The notes beneath the pieces are model-generated. The model ran no database searches. It was not told the origin of the DNA and saw nothing but the letters and a program-made list of their open reading frames with translations. DNA of 64,000 nt from the NCBI RefSeq assembly GCF_003076475.1, contig NZ_CP020919.1, positions 2,976,001-3,040,000 of the forward strand, given 5' to 3'. This document shows, in pieces, positions 41,767 to 50,670 of the stretch. The first letter of the stretch is position 1, and every line of letters begins with the position of its first letter. Both the position numbers and the translations under genes were made by a program. The stretch is from Flavobacterium kingsejongi. GTDB taxonomy: Bacteria > Bacteroidota > Bacteroidia > Flavobacteriales > Flavobacteriaceae.

Positions 41767-44700
41767 CTATTTATTTTCTTTTTTACGGTAGGCATAATAG
41801 AATACCTGAGGCAGTACGGTAAGCGATAGTATCATACAGATTATAATTCCGCCCACAATCATAATGGCCAGTGGTTTCTGGATTTCAGCTCCCATACCGC
41901 TCGATAATGCTGCGGGCAGTAATCCTAAGGATCCCATCAGTGCGATCATTACTACAGGACGGATTCGGCTATAAACACCGTCTGAAATCGCCTGTCGCAG
42001 TGGAATCTTGCTTTTCATGTTTTCTTTCATTACACCAATCAGTACAATCCCATCAATGGCACTCACCCCAAAGAGGATGATAAAACCAATTCCTGCAGAT
42101 ATTCCGAAGATGGTGCCTGTTGCCCAAAGGGAGATAAATCCACCAATAAAAGCATAGGGCATGGTACTAAGCGCAATCAGCGTGTCTTTAAGATTTCCAA
42201 AATTGAAGTACAGTAAGAACAGTATAAACAAGAGTACCACAGGTACAATCATTGCCAATTGTTTTGAAGCTCTTTCTTTACTTTCAAATTCACCGGCCCA
42301 TTTCATGGTATTCTGTTTCGGAAGCTTTACTTCACGGGCTACTTTTTTCTGTGCTTCGGCAATGGTACTCCCCAGGTCACGGCCTTCGATACTAAAACCA
42401 ACAGCAATATAGCGGCTGTTGCCCTCGCGGTAGATAAAGGTCGGGCCCGTTTTATAGCTAACCGTAGCAATCTCTTTCAACGGAACCTGTTTGCCGTCCA
42501 TTGTCGGGATCAGTATGGTTTCTATTTTGTCTTTGGAATCCCGGTATTCTTTAGAAAATCGCAACCTGATGTCGAATGTTTTTTCATTATCATAAAAAGT
42601 CGACGCTGCCTGTCCACCAATAGCCATTGCAATGACCGCTTGAGCATCGGCAGTAGTAACCGCATACTTGGCCATTTGTGCATCATGGAGCTGGATGCGT
42701 AATTCCGGCAAACCGATATTTTTGTATACATTGATATCTTCGATACCGCGTACTGTTTTAATCGACTTGGCTACCTCAGCAGCATATTTTTCAAGTTCAT
42801 ACAGGTCATCACCAAAAATCTTGATTACCAGTGGGCTTTTTACGCCGGCCACATACTCTTCGACATTATCCTGGATAGGCTGGCTAAAACCGAAATTAAT
42901 TCCAGGATATTCTTCTAATACTTTTTTAATTTCACCTACTAACTGTTCCTTGGTCATTTTTCGTTTCCATTCCTTTTCAGGTTTCAGCTCCATGTGGAAT
43001 TCGATATTGAAGAATCCGGTTGGATCGGTTCCGTCATTAGGCCTTCCGGTTTGGGTCAGTATGAATTTTACCTCTTCAAATTTCTGAAGCTTGCCTTTCA
43101 TTTCATTGGTCAGCCGTACCGATTCATCAAGATTGATACTGTTCGGAAGTGTAGCTCGGATGTATACCGCACCCTCGTTCAGTTTTGGTATAAATTCGGA
43201 ACCGTAGAAGGCGAACCTGCCCAGGCATATGGACAGGATGATCAGGAATATATAGATAGTACTTCGTTTATGACGGGTGCTGAATTTGAAAAGCTTGTAT
43301 AGATTTTCCCTGAAAAAACGGGAAATGATATTTTCCTTTTCCTGGATGTTTTTAGTCAATAGGACTTTACACATAGCCGGTACGTAAGTAAGACTCAGGA
43401 TAAGGGAACCAACTAGTGCGTAGCCCAATGTGAAAGCCAGTGGCGAGAACATTTTTCCTTCTACTTTTTGGAAAGAGAAAATAGGCATCAGGGCTACAAT
43501 CAATATAAGCAACGCGAAGAAAATGTAGGTAGCCACACTTCCGACACTCTTCTTGATGAGTCCCATTTTTGACATTTTATTGAATTTTTCCATCCCCACC
43601 CGATGGGCTTTCTTTTCGAGTGAGACAAATACCTGTTCGACGATGACCAGTGTTCCCTCCAGTAACAATCCAAAGTCCAAAGCTCCCATAGAGATCAGGT
43701 TGGCAGGAAGTCCCTGGATTTTCAGCATAATAATAGCAAACAGGAAGGATAAGGGAATAACGGAAGCTACAATAACAGTAGTTCTCCAGTTGTATAGGAA
43801 GATAAATACAATCAGGGAAACGAGTATAATACCTTCGGTAAGATTCTTGGTTACGGTATGCACAGTAGTGTTTACAAGTTCTGTACGGTCGATGAACGGA
43901 ACAATGGTAACTCCTTTGGGTAATACACGGTTATTCAGGTCTTCGATCCTGGCTTTGAGGTTTGTAATTACCTCACTTGGGTTTTCGCCTCTCAGCATGA
44001 CAACAATCCCTTCTACAAGGTCTTTATCATCATTCAGCCCTACCTGGCCCAGACGGGGTTTGGCAGAAATGGAGACCTCAGCAATATGCTTCACCAGAAT
44101 CGGTGTGGAACCTTTTACTTTGATCAGGATGTTTCCGATATCTTCTACATTATCAATCAATCCGACCCCACGAACGACATAAGCCTGATCACCTTTCTGG
44201 ATCACATCACCACCTACATTAATATTACTTTTGGATACCGCCTCATATACATCCAAAGGAGAGAGGCCATAGTTAACGAGTTCTGTAGGATTGATTTTAA
44301 TTTCATATGCTTTTTCTTCACCACCAAAACTTACGACGTCTGCTACACCGGGTACCGATACCAATTCGCGTTCAATTACCCAATCCTGGATGGCGGTAAG
44401 TTCCTTAATGGGGAGGTCTCCCTTTACAACATATCGAAAAATCTCTCCGGTAGCACCATACGGTGGCTCTATAGAGACATCACTGCCTTCCGGCAGATCA
44501 ATTCCTGCCATACGGTTTGAAGCATATTGCTGGGCATAAAAATCCTCAACGTCATCTTCAAAAAGTACAGTAACCACAGACAAACCAAATAAAGAGATGG
44601 AACGAACCTCTGCTTTTTTTGGAATGGTATTCATTTGTTTGGAAATAGGAAGCGTGATGAATTTTTCTACTTCTTCAGCACTTCTTCCAGGCCATTGCGT

Positions 44701-44859
44701 AATAATACGGGCACGGGTATTGGTTACATCCGGAAAAGCTTCAATAGGCGTATGGATGTAGCTGTAAATTCCTGCGGCAAATAATAAAGCGGTCGCGAAA
44801 AATACGATGAGCGAATTTTTCAGTGAAAAAGCCACTATATTCTGAACTAATTTTTGCAT
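41767..44859 (-). CDS. CusA/CzcA-family heavy-metal RND efflux pump
   Basis: 1030 residues, with about 12 membrane spans and two large periplasmic loops. It begins FSLKNSLIVFFATALLFAAGIYSY and has FPDVTNTRARIITQWPGRSAEEVEKF, typical of heavy-metal RND pumps. The proton-relay segment reads GALDFGLLLEGTLVIVEQ: D395 and E408 match CzcA D402 and E415, but E401 replaces D408. It exports metal ions (Cu/Ag or Co/Zn/Cd; cannot be told from this alone) from periplasm or cytoplasm. It is the last gene of the tolC-adaptor-pump run. Confidence 0.94.
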   Translation of the reverse strand: MQKLVQNIVAFSLKNSLIVFFATALLFAAGIYSYIHTPIEAFPDVTNTRARIITQWPGRSAEEVEKFITLPISKQMNTIPKKAEVRSISLFGLSVVTVLFEDDVEDFYAQQYASNRMAGIDLPEGSDVSIEPPYGATGEIFRYVVKGDLPIKELTAIQDWVIERELVSVPGVADVVSFGGEEKAYEIKINPTELVNYGLSPLDVYEAVSKSNINVGGDVIQKGDQAYVVRGVGLIDNVEDIGNILIKVKGSTPILVKHIAEVSISAKPRLGQVGLNDDKDLVEGIVVMLRGENPSEVITNLKARIEDLNNRVLPKGVTIVPFIDRTELVNTTVHTVTKNLTEGIILVSLIVFIFLYNWRTTVIVASVIPLSFLFAIIMLKIQGLPANLISMGALDFGLLLEGTLVIVEQVFVSLEKKAHRVGMEKFNKMSKMGLIKKSVGSVATYIFFALLILIVALMPIFSFQKVEGKMFSPLAFTLGYALVGSLILSLTYVPAMCKVLLTKNIQEKENIISRFFRENLYKLFKFSTRHKRSTIYIFLIILSICLGRFAFYGSEFIPKLNEGAVYIRATLPNSINLDESVRLTNEMKGKLQKFEEVKFILTQTGRPNDGTDPTGFFNIEFHMELKPEKEWKRKMTKEQLVGEIKKVLEEYPGINFGFSQPIQDNVEEYVAGVKSPLVIKIFGDDLYELEKYAAEVAKSIKTVRGIEDINVYKNIGLPELRIQLHDAQMAKYAVTTADAQAVIAMAIGGQAASTFYDNEKTFDIRLRFSKEYRDSKDKIETILIPTMDGKQVPLKEIATVSYKTGPTFIYREGNSRYIAVGFSIEGRDLGSTIAEAQKKVAREVKLPKQNTMKWAGEFESKERASKQLAMIVPVVLLFILFLLYFNFGNLKDTLIALSTMPYAFIGGFISLWATGTIFGISAGIGFIILFGVSAIDGIVLIGVMKENMKSKIPLRQAISDGVYSRIRPVVMIALMGSLGLLPAALSSGMGAEIQKPLAIMIVGGIIICMILSLTVLPQVFYYAYRKKENK

Positions 44860-44945
44860 TTTGTAATTGTTATAGATTTCACTATTTTCATAAATAGGAT
44901 TCCCCGGTTACAGGATCATCTCGTAAGCATCAGTAGAACGATTGT

Positions 44946-46040
44946 TTAATTTTTTAGGCGCTCGTAAATCAGTAATTGATTTTTAGTAATGATTTTTTCA
45001 TTTTCCTGAATTCCTTTGTCAAAATAGAGAACCTGGTCATTTTTGGCACTGGGCTCTACTTCGCGTACTTCCAGGTTACAGTCATCTTTATACACTAACA
45101 GGAAATTACGGTTGTTATCAAAAATCATTGCCTTATTTGGAACGGCTACCGCCTGCTTGTCTGATACCTCTTTATTGATGATGATATCGGCAGACATTCC
45201 CGGTTTGAGTTTCAGGTCTTTATTCTGCATCACAATACGTGCTTTAAGCACTCTTTCTTCTGAATCAAACACATTGGACAGCGATGATATTTTGCCATTG
45301 AATATTTCATCCGGATAAGCCAGTGTTTTGATTTTTACATTCATATTCTCTTTGATGCTTTGCATGTTTGTGGCGTAGATATTCACCATTACCCATACTT
45401 CATTCAAATCTGAAATGGTAAAGAGCGATTGGCTTTCGGAAGAAATCTGCATTCCGGTACTCATGTTTTTTTCTACGATATAACCATTCCCCGGAGCTTT
45501 GATCTGGAATACTGATTTTTCAGAACTGGCACTGTATAAATTCAGGTTCTCCCGGATATTTTCTAAAGAAGATTTTAAAACGTTGACATCATTCTCTGCT
45601 GACAGTAAATCTTTCTGTGAAGCAATCCCGTCCTGAAACATCGACTTCGTAGATTGCAGCTGTCGTTGTGCTACCGCAAGCTGGGATTGCAAAGAACGAT
45701 TTTCCGATTGCAATCCGTTGAGTTCGGTACTTTTAATTTCAGCTAAGACTTGTCCTTTTTTGACATAATCCCCAAGGGAGAAATAGGTTTTAGTCACCAC
45801 ACCGCTAATAAGGCTGGTAAACTGTACGACGTTATCCGTATTGTAGGATACGTTTCCAGTAAGCGTGATGGTTTCTGTTAGTGGTTCTTTTTTAAGGGTG
45901 TCAATGGTAATCTTGCTTTTCAGTTCCTTATCCAGGCAGAATTTAGGTTCCGTTACAGGAGTAGTCTCGGCTGTTTTTTCGGTACAGCTTTGTAACGTGA
46001 TCAGCGCAAGAAGGGAAAGTGTGGCTATTGTATTTTTCAT
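44946..46040 (-). CDS. RND efflux periplasmic adaptor (CusB/CzcB type)
   Basis: 364 residues. The lipoprotein signal ends ALITLQSC. The lipoyl/barrel-sandwich halves are FTSLISGVVTKTYFSLGDYVKKGQVLAEI and FQIKAPGNGYIVEKNMSTGMQI, around a helical hairpin (QSENRSLQSQLAVAQRQLQ region). The beta-barrel has VWVMVNIYATNMQSI. It links the RND pump to TolC. It starts 50 bases after tolC and ends 86 bases before the pump gene. Confidence 0.93.
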   Translation of the reverse strand: MKNTIATLSLLALITLQSCTEKTAETTPVTEPKFCLDKELKSKITIDTLKKEPLTETITLTGNVSYNTDNVVQFTSLISGVVTKTYFSLGDYVKKGQVLAEIKSTELNGLQSENRSLQSQLAVAQRQLQSTKSMFQDGIASQKDLLSAENDVNVLKSSLENIRENLNLYSASSEKSVFQIKAPGNGYIVEKNMSTGMQISSESQSLFTISDLNEVWVMVNIYATNMQSIKENMNVKIKTLAYPDEIFNGKISSLSNVFDSEERVLKARIVMQNKDLKLKPGMSADIIINKEVSDKQAVAVPNKAMIFDNNRNFLLVYKDDCNLEVREVEPSAKNDQVLYFDKGIQENEKIITKNQLLIYERLKN

Positions 46041-46090
46041 TTGAATTGATTTTTTTAAGATGGCAAATTGCTATTTTCGGCGGTATGGAA

Positions 46091-47377
46091 TTATAATTCT
46101 TTACCAATGGCAAATTGTAATTCCTCATAATGTTGGTTCAGTTCTTTTTTGCTGTCCAGGATAATTTTTTTATTTTGAAGGTAAGCTTCAACATAATCTA
46201 AGTATTCGAGCATGCTGGTATTGCGTTGAGCGAAATTTTTAAGGTGGCTTTCCAGTAGTTTATCCAGGTCGGATTCATAGGTAGCGTCTACACTTTTGTA
46301 TAATTTTTCGGCAACAACCAGGTTTTGATAACTTTGGATCACTTCCGATTGGGCCTGAAGATTTTTCTCCTGTGCCTGAAGATTACTTTTTTCAATATCA
46401 ATTTTGGCAATTTTAATATTTCCCTGATTCCTGTTAAAGAAAGGCAGATCCATCGAAAATCCAAATCCAATAAAATCCCGCATGATGTTTCCTCCACGGT
46501 CATAACTGGCCTGTAGGGTAACATCAGGTGTTTTTTGTGCCAGTTCATATTTGTATTTATTCGCACTGTAAGCTTGTTCTAATATAGAGGCTTTAACATC
46601 GGGCCTGTTTTGCAGCGCGGAAGCAGTCAGGTTTGCCAGGTTGATGTTTTCTATTTTCTGGATATCCGGCACAAAGCCTTCAGCGGTCATTTTTATGATG
46701 CTCGTTGCCGGTAAAGCCATCAGGACTTTCAGTTCCTTCTGGATTTCGTTATTCTCTTTCTGCAGGTCACTAAGCTCTTTTACAAATTCGAGTTCCGAAG
46801 CCTTAAGCCGGATGTATTCGCTTTTGCTGATATTACCTTGTTTCAGCTGGTTGGTATAAGCACCCAGCAATTTTTGTATTGAGGTAAGCTGTCGGTTATA
46901 GATTTTTTGTTCTTCCTGTAGGTATTGCAGACGGGTAAGGTTATTCCGAAATTCTATTTTAAGGTTCCGAAGGAAATCTTCAAAATATTGTACACTCATT
47001 TCCTTGGCTACTTTTTCCATAGCCACCAGTTTCTTCCGTTTTCCGGCGGTAACAATTAGTTGTTCCAGGGAAGCTGTGATCTCAGAGGTTTTTCCGAAAT
47101 TTTTGTAAATAGGAGGGAGCTGTTCTGCTCCGCCATTGGTCCAAAGGTTGACTTCACTTACCTCGAGGGTAGGATTGGGCCATAACTTGGCCTGGATCAC
47201 CTGGGCTTCTGCCTGGTCGATACTGAGTTTTTCTGAAATTAACTTCAGGTTTTTCTGCAGGAAAATAGTCTCAGCTTCAGCGCGGGAAAGCGAAATGGTA
47301 TCGCTTAGCTGCTGTTGCGCATGGATTTTTCCAAAGAATAAAAACAGGAGGGCTGCTGTAATACTAATACGTTTCAA
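46091..47377 (-). CDS. TolC-family outer-membrane efflux protein
   Basis: 428 residues from a TTG at 47377, which gives the signal peptide MKRISITAALLFLFFGKIHA. A second TTG at 47401 is possible; no in-frame ATG is available near either. The mature protein repeats the TolC helical layout: SRAEAETIFLQKN, LSIDQAEAQVIQAKLWPNPTLEVSEV and, in the second half, FGFSMDLPFFNRNQGNIKIAK. It forms the outer-membrane channel of the metal pump. The 11-bp repeat array upstream (47416-47481) suggests control by the adjacent two-component system. Confidence 0.88.
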   Translation of the reverse strand: MKRISITAALLFLFFGKIHAQQQLSDTISLSRAEAETIFLQKNLKLISEKLSIDQAEAQVIQAKLWPNPTLEVSEVNLWTNGGAEQLPPIYKNFGKTSEITASLEQLIVTAGKRKKLVAMEKVAKEMSVQYFEDFLRNLKIEFRNNLTRLQYLQEEQKIYNRQLTSIQKLLGAYTNQLKQGNISKSEYIRLKASELEFVKELSDLQKENNEIQKELKVLMALPATSIIKMTAEGFVPDIQKIENINLANLTASALQNRPDVKASILEQAYSANKYKYELAQKTPDVTLQASYDRGGNIMRDFIGFGFSMDLPFFNRNQGNIKIAKIDIEKSNLQAQEKNLQAQSEVIQSYQNLVVAEKLYKSVDATYESDLDKLLESHLKNFAQRNTSMLEYLDYVEAYLQNKKIILDSKKELNQHYEELQFAIGKEL

Positions 47378-47415
47378 AATAGCTTTTTTTTTATGCAGCA
47401 AAGCTATAGCGCAAA

Positions 47416-47481
47416 GATTACAGCTAAATTGAACCGGGATTAAGATTGGATTACAGCAACATTAGAAAACGATTAGAGTTT
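47416..47481. promoter_or_regulatory. 11-bp phased repeat array upstream of tolC (response-regulator operator)
   Basis: On the plus strand GATTA-type units start at 47438 (GATTAAG), 47449 (GATTACA), 47460 (CATTAGA) and 47471 (GATTAGA), exactly 11 bp apart, with another GATTACA at 47416 (22 bp before the first). Read on the minus strand they are 7-mers such as TCTAATC and TGTAATC separated by 4 bp, the layout bound by OmpR/PhoB-type regulators. The array overlaps the kinase stop codon. Confidence 0.6.
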
Positions 47482-48831
47482 TGGAAAGACCAATTCAATC
47501 AGGGTACCGTGGTCTTTTTCAGAGGTGATGAAAAAGGAAATATTATGCTGCCGGAATATTAGTGTAGCAAGGGATAACCCTATACCGCTACCGGTTACAC
47601 CAGAAACATTGCTGCCCCTGAAAAAAGGCTGATTGATATGTGCCAGTTCATTTTCGGGAATGCCCCTGCCAAAGTCCTGCACAATTAGTTTAAGTTGGTT
47701 TCTTATATTGGTGAGCGTAATTTTAACGGGATTATGATCGGCATATTTTACTGCATTCTCGATAATATTGTATAGGGCGAGTTGCAACTGTAAGGTATTG
47801 CCTTTTACAGACAATAACGCTTCATGGCTGACCTCGATATTGGCCTGTATAGAAGTTTCCTCAGGAGGATAGCTCAAGGCAATACGATCAATAATTCCCC
47901 AGATAATTTCATCGACCCGGGCAGTTTCATTTTCAGAAGCAATAGATCGTAATCCTGAAATAGTCATGAGCGTATTCAGGATTTCTTCGATGTGGTACAC
48001 GTTTTTTAAAGCATCCTGGGCTACTTCTTTATATTCGGCTCCCGTACGTTCCTTTTGGGCAAAAACTTCCAGATTGCCGGATATGGCAGCCAGCGGTGTC
48101 TTAAATTCGTGGGATACATAATTGATGAAATTCTTTTGGATCACAAAGGTGTCGGATAGCCGGCTCAGCAGGTTATTGAATGTAGTGATAAGATCCTGGA
48201 TTTCATCGTTGGAATTGGTCGAAATAATCGATTCGTTCAGGGAATGAGGCTCTATTGCATTTACCTGGTTAATGACATGAGTAATAGGGCGGTAGGCAAT
48301 ATTGGATAAAGCTTTACTAACGAGTAGGATAATAATAAGCCCGGAACACAGTACAGAAGTCAGGATGATGAGTAATAGTTTTTTCTGGGATTGGAAAAAT
48401 TCATTTTCTGCTTTGATGAATACGACAAAATTGCCCTGATTATCCGGATAGTATATCCCGTAATAAAAATATTGTTCGTGCTTGAAATAGACTTTCTCCC
48501 TGTTTCTAACAGCATCTAAAATAGCAGGAGTGATGAGTGGATCCGGTGTTTTATTACCATAGGAAATACCATTTTCCGCATTGTAGATTTTAAATTCAGA
48601 ATTTTGTATGTTTTCTTTGAATTGTGCCCTGATGGCCTTGTGTTCCTTGCTCGACAACTCATCTTCTTCGAGGTAGAAGATACCCGTGAGCTGGACCGTC
48701 TTAGCCAGCTCATTAAAGATTATTTTTTTGGAACTGTCGTAAAAGATATAATACACCAGCGCAGAAGCGATGACAAAAACGACTCCAAAAGTGAGGGAGG
48801 AAATAAGTGTTAAGCGGTTTCTGATAGTCAT
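47473..48831 (-). CDS. Sensor histidine kinase of the metal-efflux system
   Basis: 452 residues. Membrane spans at about 10-31 and 151-173 enclose a periplasmic sensor of ~115 residues, followed by HAMP (about 175-230). The H-box is VSHEFKTPLAA with H241. The ATPase domain shows LYNIIENAVKYA, DFGRGIPE and GSGIGLSLATLI. It is probably the partner of the response regulator 27 bases upstream. The neighbouring RND pump suggests the signal is a metal ion, as in CusS. Confidence 0.93.
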   Translation of the reverse strand: MTIRNRLTLISSLTFGVVFVIASALVYYIFYDSSKKIIFNELAKTVQLTGIFYLEEDELSSKEHKAIRAQFKENIQNSEFKIYNAENGISYGNKTPDPLITPAILDAVRNREKVYFKHEQYFYYGIYYPDNQGNFVVFIKAENEFFQSQKKLLLIILTSVLCSGLIIILLVSKALSNIAYRPITHVINQVNAIEPHSLNESIISTNSNDEIQDLITTFNNLLSRLSDTFVIQKNFINYVSHEFKTPLAAISGNLEVFAQKERTGAEYKEVAQDALKNVYHIEEILNTLMTISGLRSIASENETARVDEIIWGIIDRIALSYPPEETSIQANIEVSHEALLSVKGNTLQLQLALYNIIENAVKYADHNPVKITLTNIRNQLKLIVQDFGRGIPENELAHINQPFFRGSNVSGVTGSGIGLSLATLIFRQHNISFFITSEKDHGTLIELVFPKL

Positions 48832-48858
48832 TGGTATCGTATTTGCAGTTACAGGATC

Positions 48859-49533
48859 TTAATCCTTGATCATATACCCGGAACCTTTGATGGTGTGGAT
48901 AATTTTCTCGGTTCCCGTTTCGATCTTATTCCTAAGATACGAAATATAGACATCGACCACATTGGTATTGGTGTCATAGTTAATCCCCCATACGGAATTC
49001 AGGATTTGTGTGCGGGTTACGACCTTATTTTTGCTTTCCAGCAAAAAAAGGAGAAGCTTATATTCTCTCGGGGAAAGTTCAATCGGAATGTCATTTTGGG
49101 TGACCTGGTGCGTATCCAGATTTACTTTAAGATCATTGCAGAAATAAATCGTTTCCCGCGTCTGATAATTGAATTTTGTCCTTCGGGTAAGGGCATTGAT
49201 ACGGGAGATGAGTTCTTTAAAATGAAATGGTTTTACCAGATAATCGTCAGCACCATTGTCCAGTGCCGCTACACGGTCGTCAGCATCACCAAGGGCACTT
49301 AAGATCAGTATTGGAGTGTGGATTTTTTTGTAGCGGATCATTTGGGTTAGCTGTATCCCATCAATGCCGGGCAGCATAATATCCATTAAGATAATGTCCC
49401 ACTCATTTTGCATGACCAGTTCCCGGGCTAATTCACCCGATTTGGCCAGGGTAACCAAAAAACCATTTTCTTCCAGTCCTTTGATTACAAAATCACTGAT
49501 CCTGCTATCGTCTTCTATTAATAATATATTCAT
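48859..49533 (-). CDS. OmpR-family response regulator (CusR-like)
   Basis: 224 residues. The receiver domain has acidic pocket E7-D8-D9, phospho-acceptor D51 in IILMDIMLPG and K in YLVKPFHF. The C-terminal winged helix has IELSPREYKLLLFLLE and VDVYISYLRNKIETG...IHTIKGSGYMI. OmpR-type regulators bind 11-bp direct repeats, which occur upstream of tolC. Its start lies inside the last 29 bases of hutG. Confidence 0.94.
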   Translation of the reverse strand: MNILLIEDDSRISDFVIKGLEENGFLVTLAKSGELARELVMQNEWDIILMDIMLPGIDGIQLTQMIRYKKIHTPILILSALGDADDRVAALDNGADDYLVKPFHFKELISRINALTRRTKFNYQTRETIYFCNDLKVNLDTHQVTQNDIPIELSPREYKLLLFLLESKNKVVTRTQILNSVWGINYDTNTNVVDVYISYLRNKIETGTEKIIHTIKGSGYMIKD

Positions 49534-50569
49534 CTGAATTTTCCGTATTTGATTTCATGAAATCCGTTACGAGATAACCGATTAGTTTACCAATAAGATG
49601 GTTGTTCTTTTCTTCTCCTAAAACGGGAGCGCCTTCACAAATGTGGAGGTAAGAAGCATTTTTATGTTGCCCGAAATGATAAATAAAACGGCGCAACTGC
49701 TCTACCGAGAATCCACTCATGGTCATCGCGCTGCTCGCCACGTTGGGGATGGCGTCTAAATCAATTTCAATGCCATAAAAATCCGTACGTACAAAATTAT
49801 AGGCATCTGTGATTTCAGCATCAAAGTTCTTCATCCTGCTGATGGAGATTTCATCATAGGTATTGTAACGCACACGATCTTCGGTTTTCTTGATGATATC
49901 GAGTACGCTTTTGGACGTATAACTTTCGTGTAATCCGAAAATAAAGTATTTACTCAGGAAGCCTTCTTCATAAGCATAGGAAAATCCATTACCACTATGG
50001 CGGCCTTCCAGGATTCGGAAGTCAGAATGGGCGTCAAAATTAATAGCATTAATCGGTTTTGCTTTCGCAAGTGCCGTTCCTTTGATGCAACCATAGGCAT
50101 TATTGTGCCCGCCACCGATGACAATTGGAATTTTACCCGATTTAATAATATTAAAAATAATATGGGATACTTCTTTATCTATTTTTTCTACCAGCTTAAA
50201 CAGCTGTTTGCGGTCTTCTTTTTCTAAGTAATTGAGTTTTTCCGCTTCATCCATTTCGGCTGAAACATCCAGATGTCCCAAAATTAATAACTGGCTGCCT
50301 TTACAAAACCGGTTGTTCTGTATGTTGGCAATGGCACTCACTGCACTTTCCCACGCTGATGCAGCTCCGGGGCGGCCTATGTTGGCACGGATGCCAATGT
50401 CTTCCGGAATCCCAAACAGCACATAGCGGGCTTCGCTGGTGTTCAGGTGCTCGATAATATCACGCTCCAAAGGAATAATTTCTACCCTTTCTCCAAATTT
50501 AACCTCACCATTTCGGTAGTTGGTTACTTTCGTTAAATCATTCTGTGTGAATCGAATCAGTTTTTCCAT
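49505..50569 (-). CDS. hutG: Formimidoylglutamase (arginase family)
   Basis: 354 residues. Manganese ligands are visible in VIGGGHNNAYG, NFDAHSDFR and IEIDLDAIP, the ureohydrolase signature. Together with hutI at 53627 this points to histidine breakdown: HutG splits N-formimino-glutamate to glutamate and formamide. Its C-terminal end overlaps the response-regulator start by 29 bases. A -7 element TATTTTTG stands at 50587-50594. Confidence 0.85.
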   Translation of the reverse strand: MEKLIRFTQNDLTKVTNYRNGEVKFGERVEIIPLERDIIEHLNTSEARYVLFGIPEDIGIRANIGRPGAASAWESAVSAIANIQNNRFCKGSQLLILGHLDVSAEMDEAEKLNYLEKEDRKQLFKLVEKIDKEVSHIIFNIIKSGKIPIVIGGGHNNAYGCIKGTALAKAKPINAINFDAHSDFRILEGRHSGNGFSYAYEEGFLSKYFIFGLHESYTSKSVLDIIKKTEDRVRYNTYDEISISRMKNFDAEITDAYNFVRTDFYGIEIDLDAIPNVASSAMTMSGFSVEQLRRFIYHFGQHKNASYLHICEGAPVLGEEKNNHLIGKLIGYLVTDFMKSNTENSDEYIINRRR

Positions 50570-50586
50570 GTTAATTTAGTTGAGGT

Positions 50587-50594
50587 CAAAAATA
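50587..50594 (-). promoter_or_regulatory. -7 promoter element TATTTTTG of hutG
   Basis: Full TAnnTTTG match on the minus strand, 17 bases before the ATG at 50569. Confidence 0.5.
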
Positions 50595-50670
50595 ATATAA
50601 TTATATAAATTAGCGTTATTAGATTTACATTTAACCCAAATTATTCTATTTTTATAAAAAAATCACATCT

